Assembly: GCA_033064195.1 (NCBI GenBank)
Contig: JARBJD010000512.1
Location: 1 to 38,919, forward strand
Source of the DNA: Blattamonas nauphoetae
Taxonomy: Eukaryota; Preaxostyla; Oxymonadida
DNA length: 38,919 nucleotides
Direction: 5' to 3'
Below the pieces are notes generated by a model. The model had not been told where the DNA came from and made no database searches. It worked only from the letters and a program-made list of their open reading frames with translations. Both the position numbers and the translations under genes were made by a program. Of this stretch, positions 19,592 through 30,220 are shown piece by piece; within the stretch, counting starts at the first letter, position 1, and the number at the start of each line of letters is the position of its first letter.

Positions 19592-19831
19592 CTTGATCAA
19601 CCCAAGGTGTGTTTGAACATTGTGAGAACAGTCTAAAAAACGGGATAAGGTGAGAAGTGAACGAAAAAGAAGAAATGATATCGAAATTTAGATGTTGGAT
19701 GTCGAAAATGTGATATGGAAGCAAAAGCAAGGCTAAGAATGACGGATCTGCGTGTAGACTTTCAGATCTGCGCCTAGACCGATCTGCAGATCTGCGCCTA
19801 GACTTTTCTAGATCTGAGCCTAGACTTACCC
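19592..19831 (-). repeat. Terminal inverted repeat, copy 4 (right end of B)
   Basis: Inverse copy of 17717-17956, with no mismatch seen in 240 bp. Its outer end CTTACCC abuts the right 9-bp target duplication. Confidence 0.88.
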
Positions 19832-19840
19832 CTCTTCTTT
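19832..19840 (+). repeat. 9-bp target-site duplication, right copy
   Basis: CTCTTCTTT follows the element end CTTACCC and matches 14082-14090 exactly. The host frame continues from here as S-S-S-I-F-P-K. Confidence 0.85.
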
Positions 19841-20475
19841 CCTCCAGCATCTTTCCCAAAATCCTTTCAACACCATCTCTGCGAAATCTGTGTGTTAATA
19901 TTGATGACAGAATCCTGTCCAATATCGTCTATATGACCCTCTTCACCGTCGCGTTTTCATCCTCACCCGAAATTGTGCAAGCTCTCTCCATCACTGACCC
20001 GCAATCAATCCGAGATATAGTGTTGCATAAAGTGCTGATCCCGATCGAACCAATTCTTGTCCGGATCAGTTGCAATCGAAGCCTCTTGTTGGGCGATGGA
20101 AACCATCCCATATTGCAATTATTCGCTGATATCTTTTGTGTCTGTGCCTTCCATCAACCAACACTTGCCTTTCTTTGCTCTTCTCACATCCCAATGGTCT
20201 TCCAGTCGCTTCTCACACAATTGCAATACGAATACAGAACCAAAATCATCTTCGGACACATGTCCAGCTATATTCGCTATTGGAAGGAAAATGGGGCGGA
20301 AACTGTAGGCAGAGGGAAGGTAGTGTTGCGGACACTGGAACAAGAAGGAATTGGTGACACTCTGGAACAAACTCGGCTGAACAGCAGATATTCGGCGGAT
20401 GCTGCGTATGCGAGGAAGTACTCATTCGAAATCATGATCAATTTGGGAATGAACCCTCCTCAGCCTCCTTTGTAG
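19841..20475 (+). pseudogene. Host helical-repeat gene, 3' part (split by insertion)
   Basis: A continuous plus-strand frame ends at the stop at 20475. It contains IFPKILSTPSLRNLC, ILSNIVYMTLFTVAFSSS, LFADIFCVCAFHQPTLAF, MSSYIRYWKENGAETVGRG and LRTLEQEGIGDTLEQ. This matches the C-terminal half of the same lineage-typical protein whose N-terminal half is at 13682-14090. Relatives show the same order, including a W-x-x-x-G-G/A-E segment and an M-E-G-I-E-D-V-like helix. The coding is intact to the stop, so the insertion is young relative to decay. An ATG at 19933 could allow a shortened product. Splicing from the GTAGGT at the left terminus to the AG at 19846 would not keep frame. Confidence 0.75.
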
Positions 20476-20746
20476 ATTCCAAAACACGACACGAACACAG
20501 TCACCCTCATCCCGCTTTTCACTCGACAATCAGATGATATCTCATGTTGACACTACAATATTTCCCACTCGCTTTGTGTTGACACTTTGGTTTACTCCGT
20601 TCTCCATTCTCGTCCTCAAATATTCCGTTTTTTTTCGTTCATTCCTCTTCCGTCTTCAGTTCCTTCTGGATTTTTGTTTCAACATCTCTGCCATTCTCCT
20701 CATTTCCACATGATTAGTATGTTCAAAGCGAGATGAATGAGAACCA
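20476..20746. other. Intergenic, T/C-rich
   Basis: Sequence between two convergent genes. It has pyrimidine-rich runs (TTCCGTTTTTTTTCG) and no coding frame worth listing. Confidence 0.4.
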
Positions 20747-22130
20747 TTATTTCAAAGCAGAAACCTCATCGAAACTCAAAATGTCAGCATATCTGTCTTT
20801 GCCGTAGATGAATAAAGCGAATCTGACGTTCTGCGGGATGTTGGTGAGTGAGTATGGTTGTCTATGACCGTCCACAAACAGAACGAGTGTGTGTCTGTTC
20901 ATGTCCAATTCCATCGTCACAACAGAGTTGTTGTTTGGTTCTTGATTTCCAGTTGCGATTTGTGTTCCATTTTGATTCACAGATCTATTATTCAACCAAA
21001 ACACAGAAGCTCCTGACTGATTGACAAGGTCTGTTGTTTTGGATTGTTCGAGTTTGGACGATTCGACCACTCCAAATCCTGGAAGGATGAAAGAAAAGAA
21101 ACAAACGGGTGGCATCGTAGTTGTTACATCGAACAGATACTCTCCACACTCCTCGCCTGATTTCGTCGGAGAAGCACGATTTGTATTCCGGGACGAGACT
21201 TGTGATTCGTCGTCCTTCCTTCCGAAAGTGAGTTGGATCCCACACTGTGATCAAATGCTCGGGACGAATAATCCCTCGAATCCACTTCACATCCTTCGCT
21301 GATTCTGTCACCTGTGCCTCCACTGCCACCACTTTCGAGTGCATTGTGTTCAGTTTATCACTCAGCCTCTTCTCCATCGCCACAAACTCTCCGAGCTTCT
21401 TTGTCAGCTCAGCAATCGTCTCATCCTTCTCCTCTTGGATTTTCATCAATTCTCTGATTTCTTCATCTTGCTCTGCAATCTTGATTCGAAGTGCGTCCCG
21501 CTGGGCAACTAGTTCGTTCACAGGCATCAATGAGTCATCGACATCACCATCGAGCTGATTGAGGAGAAGAAGAGAAAATCCCGAATTGGCTTTGACAAGT
21601 GGATCTGGATGAGAAGAGAGGGTGGAGAGAGTGGAAGACAGAAGTGTCTTGTTTGGGACTGGCGTGGGTGGTGAAGAAGAGAGACACATTTGGAGGATGG
21701 AGTTGACGAACGTGAGAACAGGACGAAGATGAGGTTGTTCTTCAATATTTCGTCCGTTGTGTGTCTGTGGAGATGGTTGGGGTTGTGTTTGGAGAGTTGG
21801 TGGGGATTGGTGATGTTGTGGAGGAGAAGCGAGAATTGAGGGAAGTGAGAGCCAGAGCGGAGAGGAGAGAAAGTGTGGGAGAGAAGGAGGGTGGCGTTGG
21901 AGGATGGTTGTGAAGAGAGGAAGGAGGTGGAAGTTGTGGGAGTTGGGAAGAAACTTCGAAGATGACGATGAAAGTGAGTGAGAAAGAACGAAGAGGAGAG
22001 AAGGAAAGAGAAGAGCAAACGGTAAAGAGGGCAGAGATGAGATGGATGAAGAGAGATGGATTGGATTGGGTTCGTGTGTCGATTGAAATCGATTTGGGAG
22101 CGATTCCGAAACGAGAGCAGATTGTGTGAA
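20747..22130 (-). CDS. SPRY-type protein with helical N-terminus and coiled coil
   Basis: The minus strand is open from about 22130 (no ATG; an acceptor TTTCCCAG lies at its start). The N-terminal part is Ser/Pro/Leu-rich helical (HNFHLLPLFTTILQRHPPS; PHLRPVLTFVNSILQM). A coiled coil follows (VAQRDALRIKIAEQDEEI; KKLGEFVAMEKRLSDKLN), then a SPRY-like beta domain: ITVWDPTHFRKEGRRI, FSDEIRRGVWRVSVR, GFGVVESSKLEQ and VVTMELDMNRHTLVLFVDG, ending at a stop at 20747. The layout is common in B. nauphoetae; SPRY domains bind other proteins. The SPRY part changes frame near 21115 with no intron that keeps the phase, so a frameshift (real or sequencing) is likely. Its short first exon may be near 22300. 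Confidence 0.6.
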
Positions 22131-22298
22131 TGATCTGGGAAATCATCATCAATGATTCCAGAAGAATGAGAAATGGAGGAGAATAAACACAAAACGGGAA
22201 TTGTATGATTGGAAATCAAGAGATAAAGGAGGAATCGAAACGGAAATGTTGTCAAACTGCGAAAGGATCCCCAGATCCATCGACAATCGATTTTCCGA

Positions 22299-22547
22299 AT
22301 GTCATCAGTTCTTCTTCAGAAATTATGTCTGTCTGAGATAGACCATCAAAAAAGAAGCGTCAAACTTGGCCAGGATTCTTTTCGTCCTGATTCTGTCCAA
22401 AACTGGGTCCAGTTGAAGGCTGAAATCGAGGAATATCAAAGAAGTGAACAAAAGAAGGAAAAAAATGCCTCAATGGAAACCGGAAACATTTCACTTAAAA
22501 GGGAGATCACAGATCACACCCTCAAACTTTTTGTCGATGAGATTTGA
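22299..22547 (+). CDS. Small charged ORF, unknown
   Basis: 82 codons from ATG (MSSVLLQKLCLSEIDHQKRS) to a stop. Lys/Glu-rich and probably helical (NWVQLKAEIEEYQRSEQKK). It has natural codon-like composition, but there is no homology I recognise and no upstream signal. It could be an exon of a larger gene or chance. Confidence 0.3.
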   Translation: MSSVLLQKLCLSEIDHQKRSVKLGQDSFRPDSVQNWVQLKAEIEEYQRSEQKKEKNASMETGNISLKREITDHTLKLFVDEI

Positions 22548-22722
22548 AATCCAAAATCTCTCTTTCGAACAGTTTAGAAACAAAAATTGTTGAAAAAAAG
22601 ATAAATTGATAGTCACTTTGTGAAATTACGAAAACAACTGAAAGAGTGCTGAGAAAAAGATGCCAAGAATCTCCTCAACTTCTTATCAACGAAAGTGAAA
22701 TGGAGAAGTTTTGGAGTGATCT

Positions 22723-22990
22723 CTAAAGACATTGACGAGTTGAGTGAACAAGATAAAAGATAGTGTTGGCATTGTCGAGACAAAAAAGTGTCAATCGAAG
22801 AATGAGGAAGATGATCTCGTCCAGCGATGGTCGTTCCTTCGGATCGAGTGCAAGGCAGTTTCGGACCATTTCTGACTTTGATTCGTTTGTCCATGTTTCC
22901 ATCGGTGGAGGTGGGTCAGAATCGGTAGACGCGGATTCTGATGTGCAATCGACTCCACACACAGAGATATCGAAAACTCGACACTAACAC
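22723..22990 (-). pseudogene. Protein kinase C-terminal lobe remnant
   Basis: The minus-strand frame contains ESKSEMVRNCLALDPKERP followed by SLDEI. This is the conserved subdomain XI signature (C-L-x-x-D-P-x-x-R-P-S) of eukaryotic protein kinases. The upstream lobe with the ATP and catalytic loops is missing: the DIRS-type fossil begins just beyond 23,000. The remaining 3' part drifts into a second frame. It is probably the tail of a kinase gene cut by the retroelement, or an old fragment. Confidence 0.5.
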
Positions 22991-23167
22991 ACTGTTCTAC
23001 TCTCGAAAATCACAAGTTCTGCAGTATAGATTGAGGAGGAGTGAGATTGGTGTCAGATGCACCGCCCTTCCAGTAGGTGCAAACCAAACCTACGGCTCAA
23101 CTCAGTGAGAAACGGGTGAGGTGGTTCACCTTGAGAAAGGCCAAGTTAGGGGTCGGCCCGATCATTC

Positions 23168-24394
23168 ATGACGACAAATCCTAGCGATCTGTTGCTTCCT
23201 CCTCCTCCTCCTCCGTTACCAGTGGAGATACCTCCCGATATCTTGGATGGCATTTTTATGAGTTTACAAGCGAAATACCCAGATGTTTTCAGCTTGCGTG
23301 CGAACTCGGATTTACAAGCACCTCGACAAGTATTATCGAACTCACCACCTTCTCGCTCATCTTCATCACATTCTCGATCGCTGGAGGCATATCCTCCAAT
23401 CCGGAAGATGAAGCGTCAGCGGCCTGACGACTCACCGTCTCACAACTTAACATCATCCTCAAACTCCTCGGATACCGAGTTTACGGAAGATTCAACTTCA
23501 GATCGTCGTCACCATCGCTCCTCTAGTGCAAGAAGTTATAATCGTTCCGGTTCATCCACTAGAGCAGGAGGAAGGAAGTACCATCAACCACGATCGCCCA
23601 AAAGGAGTCGAAGCTCCACAGGAAACAAGAAAAGGACTGCAAACAAAGAACTGAAAGCAAAGCGGTCGATCACAGATTTGAAGCATACTACATCTCACCG
23701 AGATCACAATTCAGATTTCGACCTCCCTCCACCACCAGATTTTTCGGAAATCTTGACTTCCAATTTGCAGAGAAGATTCAAAGCCTTTAATTCTCAATGG
23801 ACAGACACCTTATTATCCCCCCACCTGCGTCAAGAGCTAGCTGTCGCTTCAAACCACATGCGTGCCACCCTCGGCATCTCAACCTTGTTCGCGGACGTTC
23901 CTGGTGAAATGACGGAAGCCCAGAGACTTCTAGACGATATCTTGAGACTTTCGACTCTGTCAGGTCTTACTTCCATAGCCGCGCTCGGTGACATTTACCA
24001 ACTCCAACACCGCTTGGACGACGCCTCCCCGCTCCTTCCCAAACTTATCGACGCTATACTGGCAACAGCCGACGCAACCTCTCGGGCTTATCACGCCCGT
24101 TTCGTCTTCGTATCCGATCTGGATGAGGTTCGAGGCACGATGGGTATACAGGCACCGTTGGGAAGGAACCTCATCAGAACGGACCCCGCTCGTCTTCCGC
24201 CACCCCCTCCCCCGCTACATGTGAACCAATCGAACTTCGATCGAACCGTGCAAATGCTAGCTCCTCAATCTCTGTCACAAATGCATTCAGCAAGCAATTT
24301 CTCAGGGAGAGGGGGTCAGGGCCGGACCCCCGGAAAATCGAACGGCCCAGGGGCGAACGGCAACAGGGGACGTAGGTACAACAAGGGCTTCTAA
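23168..24394 (+). other. Gag-like part of the DIRS fossil
   Basis: A 408-codon frame from ATG. It has a proline run near residue 15, a Ser/Arg/His-rich basic stretch at about 55-150, a helical core at about 185-330 (RLLDDILRLSTLSGLTSI), and a Gly/Arg-rich end. The pattern suits a nucleic-acid-binding structural protein; no zinc knuckle is seen. Confidence 0.7.
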
Positions 24395-24396
24395 AA

Positions 24397-26160
24397 GTGG
24401 AACGCATCACAGGCAGGCTACTGGACAGGCTGCACCTTTGGGAGGATATTGGTGGGAGGGGTTTGATCGAATCAGGCGCACTGTGGGAGTGGAGAGACAA
24501 GGACTCTCCTGCACGCCTTCGCAATCGGAAGCAGGCTCGCGATTTCCAGGGCAGCCCGGAAGAGATGGCAGCCTACGACCTCCTCCTTCAGGACGAAATC
24601 AGAATCGGAGCTGTGTCCGAGATCCCTCACTCGTCGGCCACCCTGCTGCTTCCAACATTCCTTGTTCCGAAGAAGGGAGGCGCTTTCCGCAAGGTGATCA
24701 ACGCAGCCCGACTGAACAGGGAGATCAGAACGGAGCACTTCAAGATGGAAAGCGTCCAAACAGCCTTTCCACTCATCACATCGAATTCTTGGATGACGAC
24801 CGTAGACATCCATTCAGCATACCTCCACGTTCACCTCGCTCCACCTCTTCGCCAGTTTCTCTGCTTCCGCTTCCGAGAGAAGACATACCAGTTCAACGCG
24901 TTGCCCTTCGGCCTCTCAACAGCTCCACGGACATTCTCCAAGATCATGAAGATTGCAGTGAGAGCACTCAGGACAGAACTGGATCTGGCGATAGTGTTTT
25001 ACCTGGACGACCTCCTGCTGATAGCGAAGTCAGAGGAGGAAGCACTCTCCAAATCGAAGCGAGTAGTGAAGCGGCTCCAACAACTCGGGTTTGTGATCGC
25101 GGAGGAGAAGTCTCACCTTCAACCGTCTCAGGATGTGGAGTTCCTCGGCTGGCTAATCAATTCTCGGGAGCAGTCAATCAGGGTGACAGAGCAGAGGAAG
25201 GAGAAACTCTTGACGGCGTTGCGCTCCCACACCATCATGTGCCAGAGGAGAGCCACGACTCCGATCAGACACCTCTCCAGCCTCGTAGGCTCACTCAATT
25301 TTCTTCGTACTTCCATTCCGGAAGCCAGCCTCTTTCTGAAGAGACACCAGAAACTGATCGCGACAGCAGTACAAAGTCGAGGATGGAATGGCTCAGTTCT
25401 CCTCAATCCCGAGTTACTCGGCGAGACGCAGTTTTGGAAGAGGAGGTTAGCGGCCAACCTTCCTCATTCGTTTCAACCAACGACAGCGCAAGCGACGATC
25501 ACAACGGACGCCAGCCCGACAGGATGCGGCGCTGTTCTTCAGCTGAACGATGGCAATCTCTACTTTCACGGGTTCTGGAGCGCGGAAGCCCGCCTTCAAA
25601 CGAGCAATTGGAAGGAGACAGCTGCCATTGGTCAGGCGCTACGGACCGCATCGAAGGTTCTGAAGAAGAACAAAGCAACATCAATCGCGATCTATTCGGA
25701 CAACACTTCAGCGGTGTTCAACTTGCGGAGACAGAGAGCGAGCACTACTCTCCTGGACATCACCAGGAAGGTCTTGAGGACGTTCAAGCACAGAGGATTC
25801 CTTCTCCACTCAATCCATCACGTTCCGGGGAAGTCGAACCAGACATCGGACGCACTCTCTCGCCTACCTCCCCACGGCGAGTATCACCTGCTACCGGAAG
25901 CGATGCTGAAGTTAAAAACAGAATGGAACTTCGTTCCGAAAGTGGACCTTTTCGCCTCAAGATCGAACAGACAATGCGAAACGTTTTTCAGTCTCTCAGA
26001 GGAAAGCGCCGAAGCTGGAAGGGGGGTGATGGCGATAGATTGGTCCGGGATGACGAATCCACTGATTCATCCACCAATATTGATGATTCCAACTGTGGTG
26101 AGGAAGCTGCTGACTCAGAGGCCAATCAGAGCGGTCCTGATAACACCGGCTTGGACGTGA
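24397..26160 (+). other. Reverse transcriptase / RNase H part of the DIRS fossil
   Basis: The polymerase core includes FLVPKKGGAFRKVINAARLN, MTTVDIHSAYLHVHLAPPL, NALPFGLSTAPRTFSKIM and FYLDDLLLIAK (YLDD active-site box). The RNase H-like half follows with TTDASPTGCGAVLQL and SIAIYSDNTSAVFNL, as in DIRS and Ngaro relatives. Confidence 0.9.
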
Positions 26161-27068
26161 CAGCCATGGTCACCTCTCTTGACCCTCTTGACGACTCACC
26201 ACCTAGAACTGGGAGACTACTCCCACCTGACGGCGCTGGACAACCCTCACACGGAGGCGAAGCTTCCACCAGGCAAGATCCTGGCATCCCTCATCGAGTA
26301 GCCCCTTACCCTCTGTCTCCGTTCTTTCGAGAGCTGTGCGGAGCAGACGGCTTCGGGGATAGACTCACCCAAGTGATAGAAGGCACGTACAAGGATCCTT
26401 CGAAGTGGAAAAGAGCCTGGAGACTGTTCGAGGAGTTCTGCAAGGAGAGAGGCTTCGAGCCTTCCTTCTTGGTCCACCCCAAGACAAACATCCAGAAGAT
26501 CCTTTCCGAGTTTGCTGTACACCTTCAGTCGGTCCTCAAGGAATCTCCGCAAGCACTACCTCAGCTTCTGGGAAGTATCAGGACCAGTTTACAAGTTACC
26601 CACCCCCAACTCGCAGGCGGCAACACAGCCGTCCACGCAGTGCAGAAGCTGCTGATGAGGGACACCCCTCAGAAGTCCTCACCGTTCTACACCAAGATGT
26701 GGAACATCAACTCACTCTTGCGATGGGCTCAGAAGACTGCGGAGCAGGCAGCGGGAGATCCAGATCTCCACCAGACCAGAACTATCATGCTGATTCTGGC
26801 GTACACTTGCTGCCGGAGAGAGGAGTTGCTCAACTTGAGATGGGAGCGAGTTCAGTGGCCGGCATCGGTGTTGGTCAACGTCCCCGATCGAGTGGTCATC
26901 TCTGTGAAACAGAAGCAACGGCAGGACGTTTACCAACAGCGCTACATTGTGGATGAAGGCACTCCAGACTACTCACCCTTCGTCGCGCTGCGTCGGCACC
27001 GCGACAACGTCAATCTGGCCACCCCGCGTAGTAGTATAGTAGACGATTTGGGAACCAGATTGAAATAG
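26160..27068 (+). other. Tyrosine recombinase part of the DIRS fossil
   Basis: The helical core-binding domain (KWKRAWRLFEEFCKERGFEP, PQLLGSIRTSLQ) is followed by the first catalytic box CCRREELLNLRWERV. Enzymes of this type integrate the DNA circle in place of a DDE integrase. The region looks incomplete. Confidence 0.8.
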
Positions 27069-27070
27069 TC

Positions 27071-28244
27071 GTTGAAAACCAAAGTTGAAAGTCAATTCCG
27101 ATTGACCATTTCTAAATCTTGTATCAAAAGGAATTTAGGCCATTTCAATGATGCCAATATTTGACCTAAATTCCAAAAATATGTCCAATATTTTGACCTC
27201 ATTTTAAGCGTCAATTCTGAAACAAATTGTTGTCGTAATCCTAAAATGTTGTCACTTTTTTCGATGTTTTTTCACTTTTGAACTCGAACAAAGTGAATCC
27301 AACTTGAGAACCACTTCGAAAAAAATCGAAAAAAATTCTAAAATGTCAGGGACGATGTGAGTCGTCGATCAAAACAATCCCGATGAAAATCGGTTGAGAA
27401 TTCGTGGAGCTACGTACCGAACTGTGATCAAAAAAGTGACAAAAAAGTCGATTTTCAGATTTCGCTACAAACAACTACTTTATGTCTCACATTCACCTCA
27501 AACATCTTCTAAAATTACAAAATCGATTTCGAAAGGTGAGATTCGCGATAAAAAACACTTTTTGGAAAAAAAGTTTGATCCGACCCATTGAGGATTTTTA
27601 CGAGTCAAATTTTTCGAGATACGGTATGGACCCTGTCTATCATCATCTTTCGCTCAGGAATCGTCCTCTTATGACGCCTTTTTGTGTTAGATTGGATAAG
27701 AACGCCTTCTGGCGACTTTAGGTATGAACCTTTTCACGTCACGATCCTTCGGACACTTTTTTGCCAATTTTCGTTTTTAACGTTAGATCTTCTAAATTCT
27801 TCGCATTCGCGTCCTAGCGACGCTTTTTTGAGATTTCCTGTTTTCCCACTTCATTAGTCCTCTTTTTTTGCACACACCTTTGATTCACCACATTTTCACC
27901 TCACTTTCAGTCACCGTCATTTTTGTATGTGTTTTCACATATCATCCTCCCTTTCTCACGTTCTGAGGAGGGAGTGGCTGAATTTTTTAACACTTTTGTT
28001 CGGTACTTTTTCTATAAAGTTGATTTTACGTCTTTTTCCCCATATCTTGTCCGTATGTTTGTTTTAACAAAAACTCATTTCAGCACATTGTATCACTCAT
28101 CTTCTTTGTTCCATTTCACCACTTATCCGTTCATAAGACACTCTCATTTACCTCATTTCACAACCCTTTTTTCCGTCGTTCACACCTCACGCGCACATCA
28201 TTATGTCTTCATTGTTTTTGACTTTTTTGCTTAATTTGACAAAA
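27071..28244. other. Non-coding AT-rich region, pyrimidine-rich right half
   Basis: No frame of convincing composition. The left half (27071-27700) is balanced AT-rich DNA with repeated ATCGAAAAAA-like motifs. From about 27720 the plus strand becomes T/C-rich (TTCACCTCACTTTCAG, CATTTCACCACTTATCC). These motifs are the complement of those in the purine-rich repeats to the right, with a switch at about 28,245. Confidence 0.5.
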
Positions 28245-28249
28245 AGAAA

Positions 28250-30050
28250 TTGAAACAAGGTACAATGAAGTGAGCAAGTACAATAGTGAATGGTGAAGTG
28301 GATGAAGTGAGAATTGAGGTACACTAATGTGTTTTATGAACGCGTTCATCGAAAATTCGCATAAAAAGAGCAAACAAAAGTGAATGAAGTGAGAATCAAG
28401 CGATAAAGTGAAGTGAGGGACGAAAGAAACGAGAAGATCAAAACCAACGAGATCCTGGTTCAGAAATGAGTTTTATGATCGCGTGAATCGAAATTTCACA
28501 AACAAAGAGCAAACAAAAGTGAATGAAGTGGCAATCAAACAATAAAGTGAAGTGAGGGACGAAAGAAACGAGGAGAGTAAAAAACGACGAGATCAAGGTT
28601 ACAAAATGATTTTTATGCGCGAACGAAACCAATGTAGTCTAATCCATGTGAACTGAGTTTAGAAAAACATACTTGTGAATCTTAAAACATAATTGGAGAA
28701 TTGATATTGAGCGGGCACTGTGGATTGTTTCTATTGTGTTCATAATTGAATTTTAGAATTAGATAAATAAAAAACAAGAGAATACCAGTTTGGTTCCAGT
28801 TGTGAGACATCCTTTGCGACCATAAACAGCAACGCTTCACTCGATTGGATGGTCACTCTTCAGTCCACTTTATCTGGTACACAAATTGATTTTAAGAAAG
28901 AATGAATGTGGAAACAGAGGATACCAGTTTCAATCCTTCAGTGACACATTCTTTCGAAGTCTAAAACACCATACTGTACCTCAGATGTGAGGATCATTGA
29001 CATCGAGTTAACTATGGGTTTTAAAAAGTGAACGAATAATAAAACGTGATCATACCGGTTTCACTTCGGTAATGCCACATTCTGTGAACGATAAACCGCG
29101 ATCGTGTACCCAATTCGAAGGTGCCTTTTGTGATCGATTGTATCTGGTACACTACTTGTTTTTAGGAAAGAATGAGCAAAGAAAGTGAACAAACCGGTTA
29201 ATCTCCAGTCGGATCCACATTGATCAGAGCCTAAAACACCGTGCTGTACCAGAACTGAGAAGACAGAAAAAGAGCCAAATTAGGTCCAAGAGAATGTTTT
29301 ATCAAAAGAGAAGAGTTAAAATGAGAAAGTCAAAAGAGGGAGAACATGAATTCAAGGTCAATAGAAAGTAAAACAAAGCGGCGTACCTTCTGAATCAAAA
29401 TTGAGGATCGATCGAGAAATTTCGAGCACCAAAAAGTCGATCAAAAATTTTAGAACTCATGTCAAACTTTAATTTTGGAAAAAAGTGAAAGACAATGAAG
29501 AGAAAGTAAGAATGAAGTGACAATGAAAATCCAAGAGTGAAGTGGAGAGAGAAAAAGAGAAGACAAAAGGTGAAGTGAAAATGACGGTACAAGAATGAGT
29601 CTTAGGAAAAGAATAAACAAAAAAGAGAACAAACAAGTAAAAAATCTTCGGTGAAAGTCACTTTCGAAAAGTAAGACGCGATAGTTCATCGACGTCGAGA
29701 GGATCAGTTGGTGAGAGGTCAGAAAAGAAATTTAAAAAGAGATGATCAAAAAAGAAGAGCAAACAAGTTATTTGTCAGAAGGGAAACATCCATTTGAGAG
29801 ATAATAAGCAGTGGTCGACCGGATCTGAAGGTCACTTTTCGGTTCGATCAGAGAAGGTACAAAAAAGAGTTTTAGGAAATAATGAATTCAAAAATGGAGC
29901 AAACCTGTTCAAAACAAGTCGGGAATGAAACCACCGTTCATAAAACAATGTGATGTACCTGAACGAGAGGAGAAGAAAAAGTGAATGATCGAGAACGAGA
30001 AAGTGATGGCAAAAAGAAACGAGAACAAGAAAACACACCTACACTAAACA
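28250..30050. repeat. Diverged tandem repeats, period about 139 bp
   Basis: Two adjacent copies are clear. TGAATGAAGTGAGAATCAAG begins at 28381 and its partner (TGAATGAAGTGGCAATCAAA) at about 28520, each followed by AAGTGAAGTGAGGGACGAAA. More diverged copies follow at roughly 28790, 28920, 29055 and 29195, marked by ACCAGTTT or ACCGGTTT, CACATTCT, TAAAACACC and GGTACAC. Still weaker ones run to about 30,000. The plus strand is strongly purine-rich throughout and no gene is seen. It may belong to the left flank of the Polinton or be a separate satellite. Confidence 0.6.
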
Positions 30051-30189
30051 GTAAAGAACCATCAGGAACGAAATGAGAGGATCAAGTCCCATTGAAGTAC
30101 TTTCACGGATCAAACAAGACTGATCGAACCCATCGATGAGAGGATCGAAGTCTCGGAAGATCACCAACGATAAAACAACGAATGAAAAT

Positions 30190-30218
30190 TTATTTTCGAA
30201 TTTTTTAATTTGTATTAA
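30190..30218 (+). promoter_or_regulatory. AT-rich gene-start motif of the Polinton (copy 1)
   Basis: TTATTTTCGA then ATTTTTTAATTTGTA then TTAA. Nearly the same string lies at 32621-32649 directly before an ATG. Here the hAT-like element has inserted next to it. Confidence 0.6.
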
Positions 30219-30220
30219 AT
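30213..30220 (+). repeat. 8-bp target-site duplication, left copy (hAT-like)
   Basis: TATTAAAT directly before the terminal repeat; identical to 32211-32218. Confidence 0.85.

Larger units (their letters stand above)
14091..19831. mobile_element. Mutator-like (Pack-MULE-type) composite insertion, 5741 bp
   Basis: The outer ends are inverted copies of one terminal sequence (GGGTAGGTCTAGG on the left; complement of GGGTAAGTCTAGG on the right). Both are flanked by CTCTTCTTT. A 9-bp duplication with long terminal inverted repeats is the Mutator-superfamily signature (established knowledge). The host reading frame continues across the two flanks, which independently fixes both ends. Inside are two further terminal copies facing outward from a short spacer. 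The whole is therefore element A (14091-17630), an 86-bp spacer, and element B (17717-19831). A carries a fragment of a RalGAP-beta gene. No MuDR-type transposase or SWIM zinc-finger frame was found, so it looks non-autonomous. The family call rests on TSD length and structure only. Confidence 0.8.
17717..19831. mobile_element. Inner element B, 2.1 kb, identical 240-bp ends
   Basis: Bounded by identical inverted terminal repeats, so a recently mobile or gene-converted unit. Just inside the left repeat (about 17965-18128, minus strand) is a diverged copy of the same RalGAP-beta tail that element A holds in the same place. Shared landmarks are CTCTATTTTC, TCCACTGTTC and a D-T-S codon run. The rest (18130-19590) has only short, Ser/Phe-rich frames; I see no transposase. 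One frame (about 18587-18814, plus) has CPTCPAPFFPPRP and a hydrophobic run (TVILMVMIVVV) of unknown meaning. Confidence 0.7.
23060..27070 (+). mobile_element. DIRS-type tyrosine-recombinase retroelement (fossil)
   Basis: Three long plus-strand frames in the usual DIRS order. A Gag-like frame (23168-24394) has Pro-rich and Ser/Arg-rich parts and a glycine-rich tail. The reverse transcriptase-RNase H frame is at 24397-26160. The tyrosine recombinase frame ends at 27068 and overlaps the reverse transcriptase in another frame, as is typical of the family. The leader at 23060-23160 is GC-richer than the host flank. Terminal repeats were not recognised and the 3' side looks incomplete, so I call it broken, though its long frames suggest it is young. 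Confidence 0.88.

Noticed and set aside
24438-26150. Left half of the 876-codon frame overlapping the reverse transcriptase
   Set aside because: Its Ser/Arg/Pro-rich sequence is the shadow of the reverse transcriptase in another frame; only the part near and after 26,160 reads as recombinase.
28438-30038. Several minus-strand Phe/Leu/Ser-rich ORFs (65-75 codons)
   Set aside because: They are the complement of purine-rich repeats and have no ordered domain pattern.
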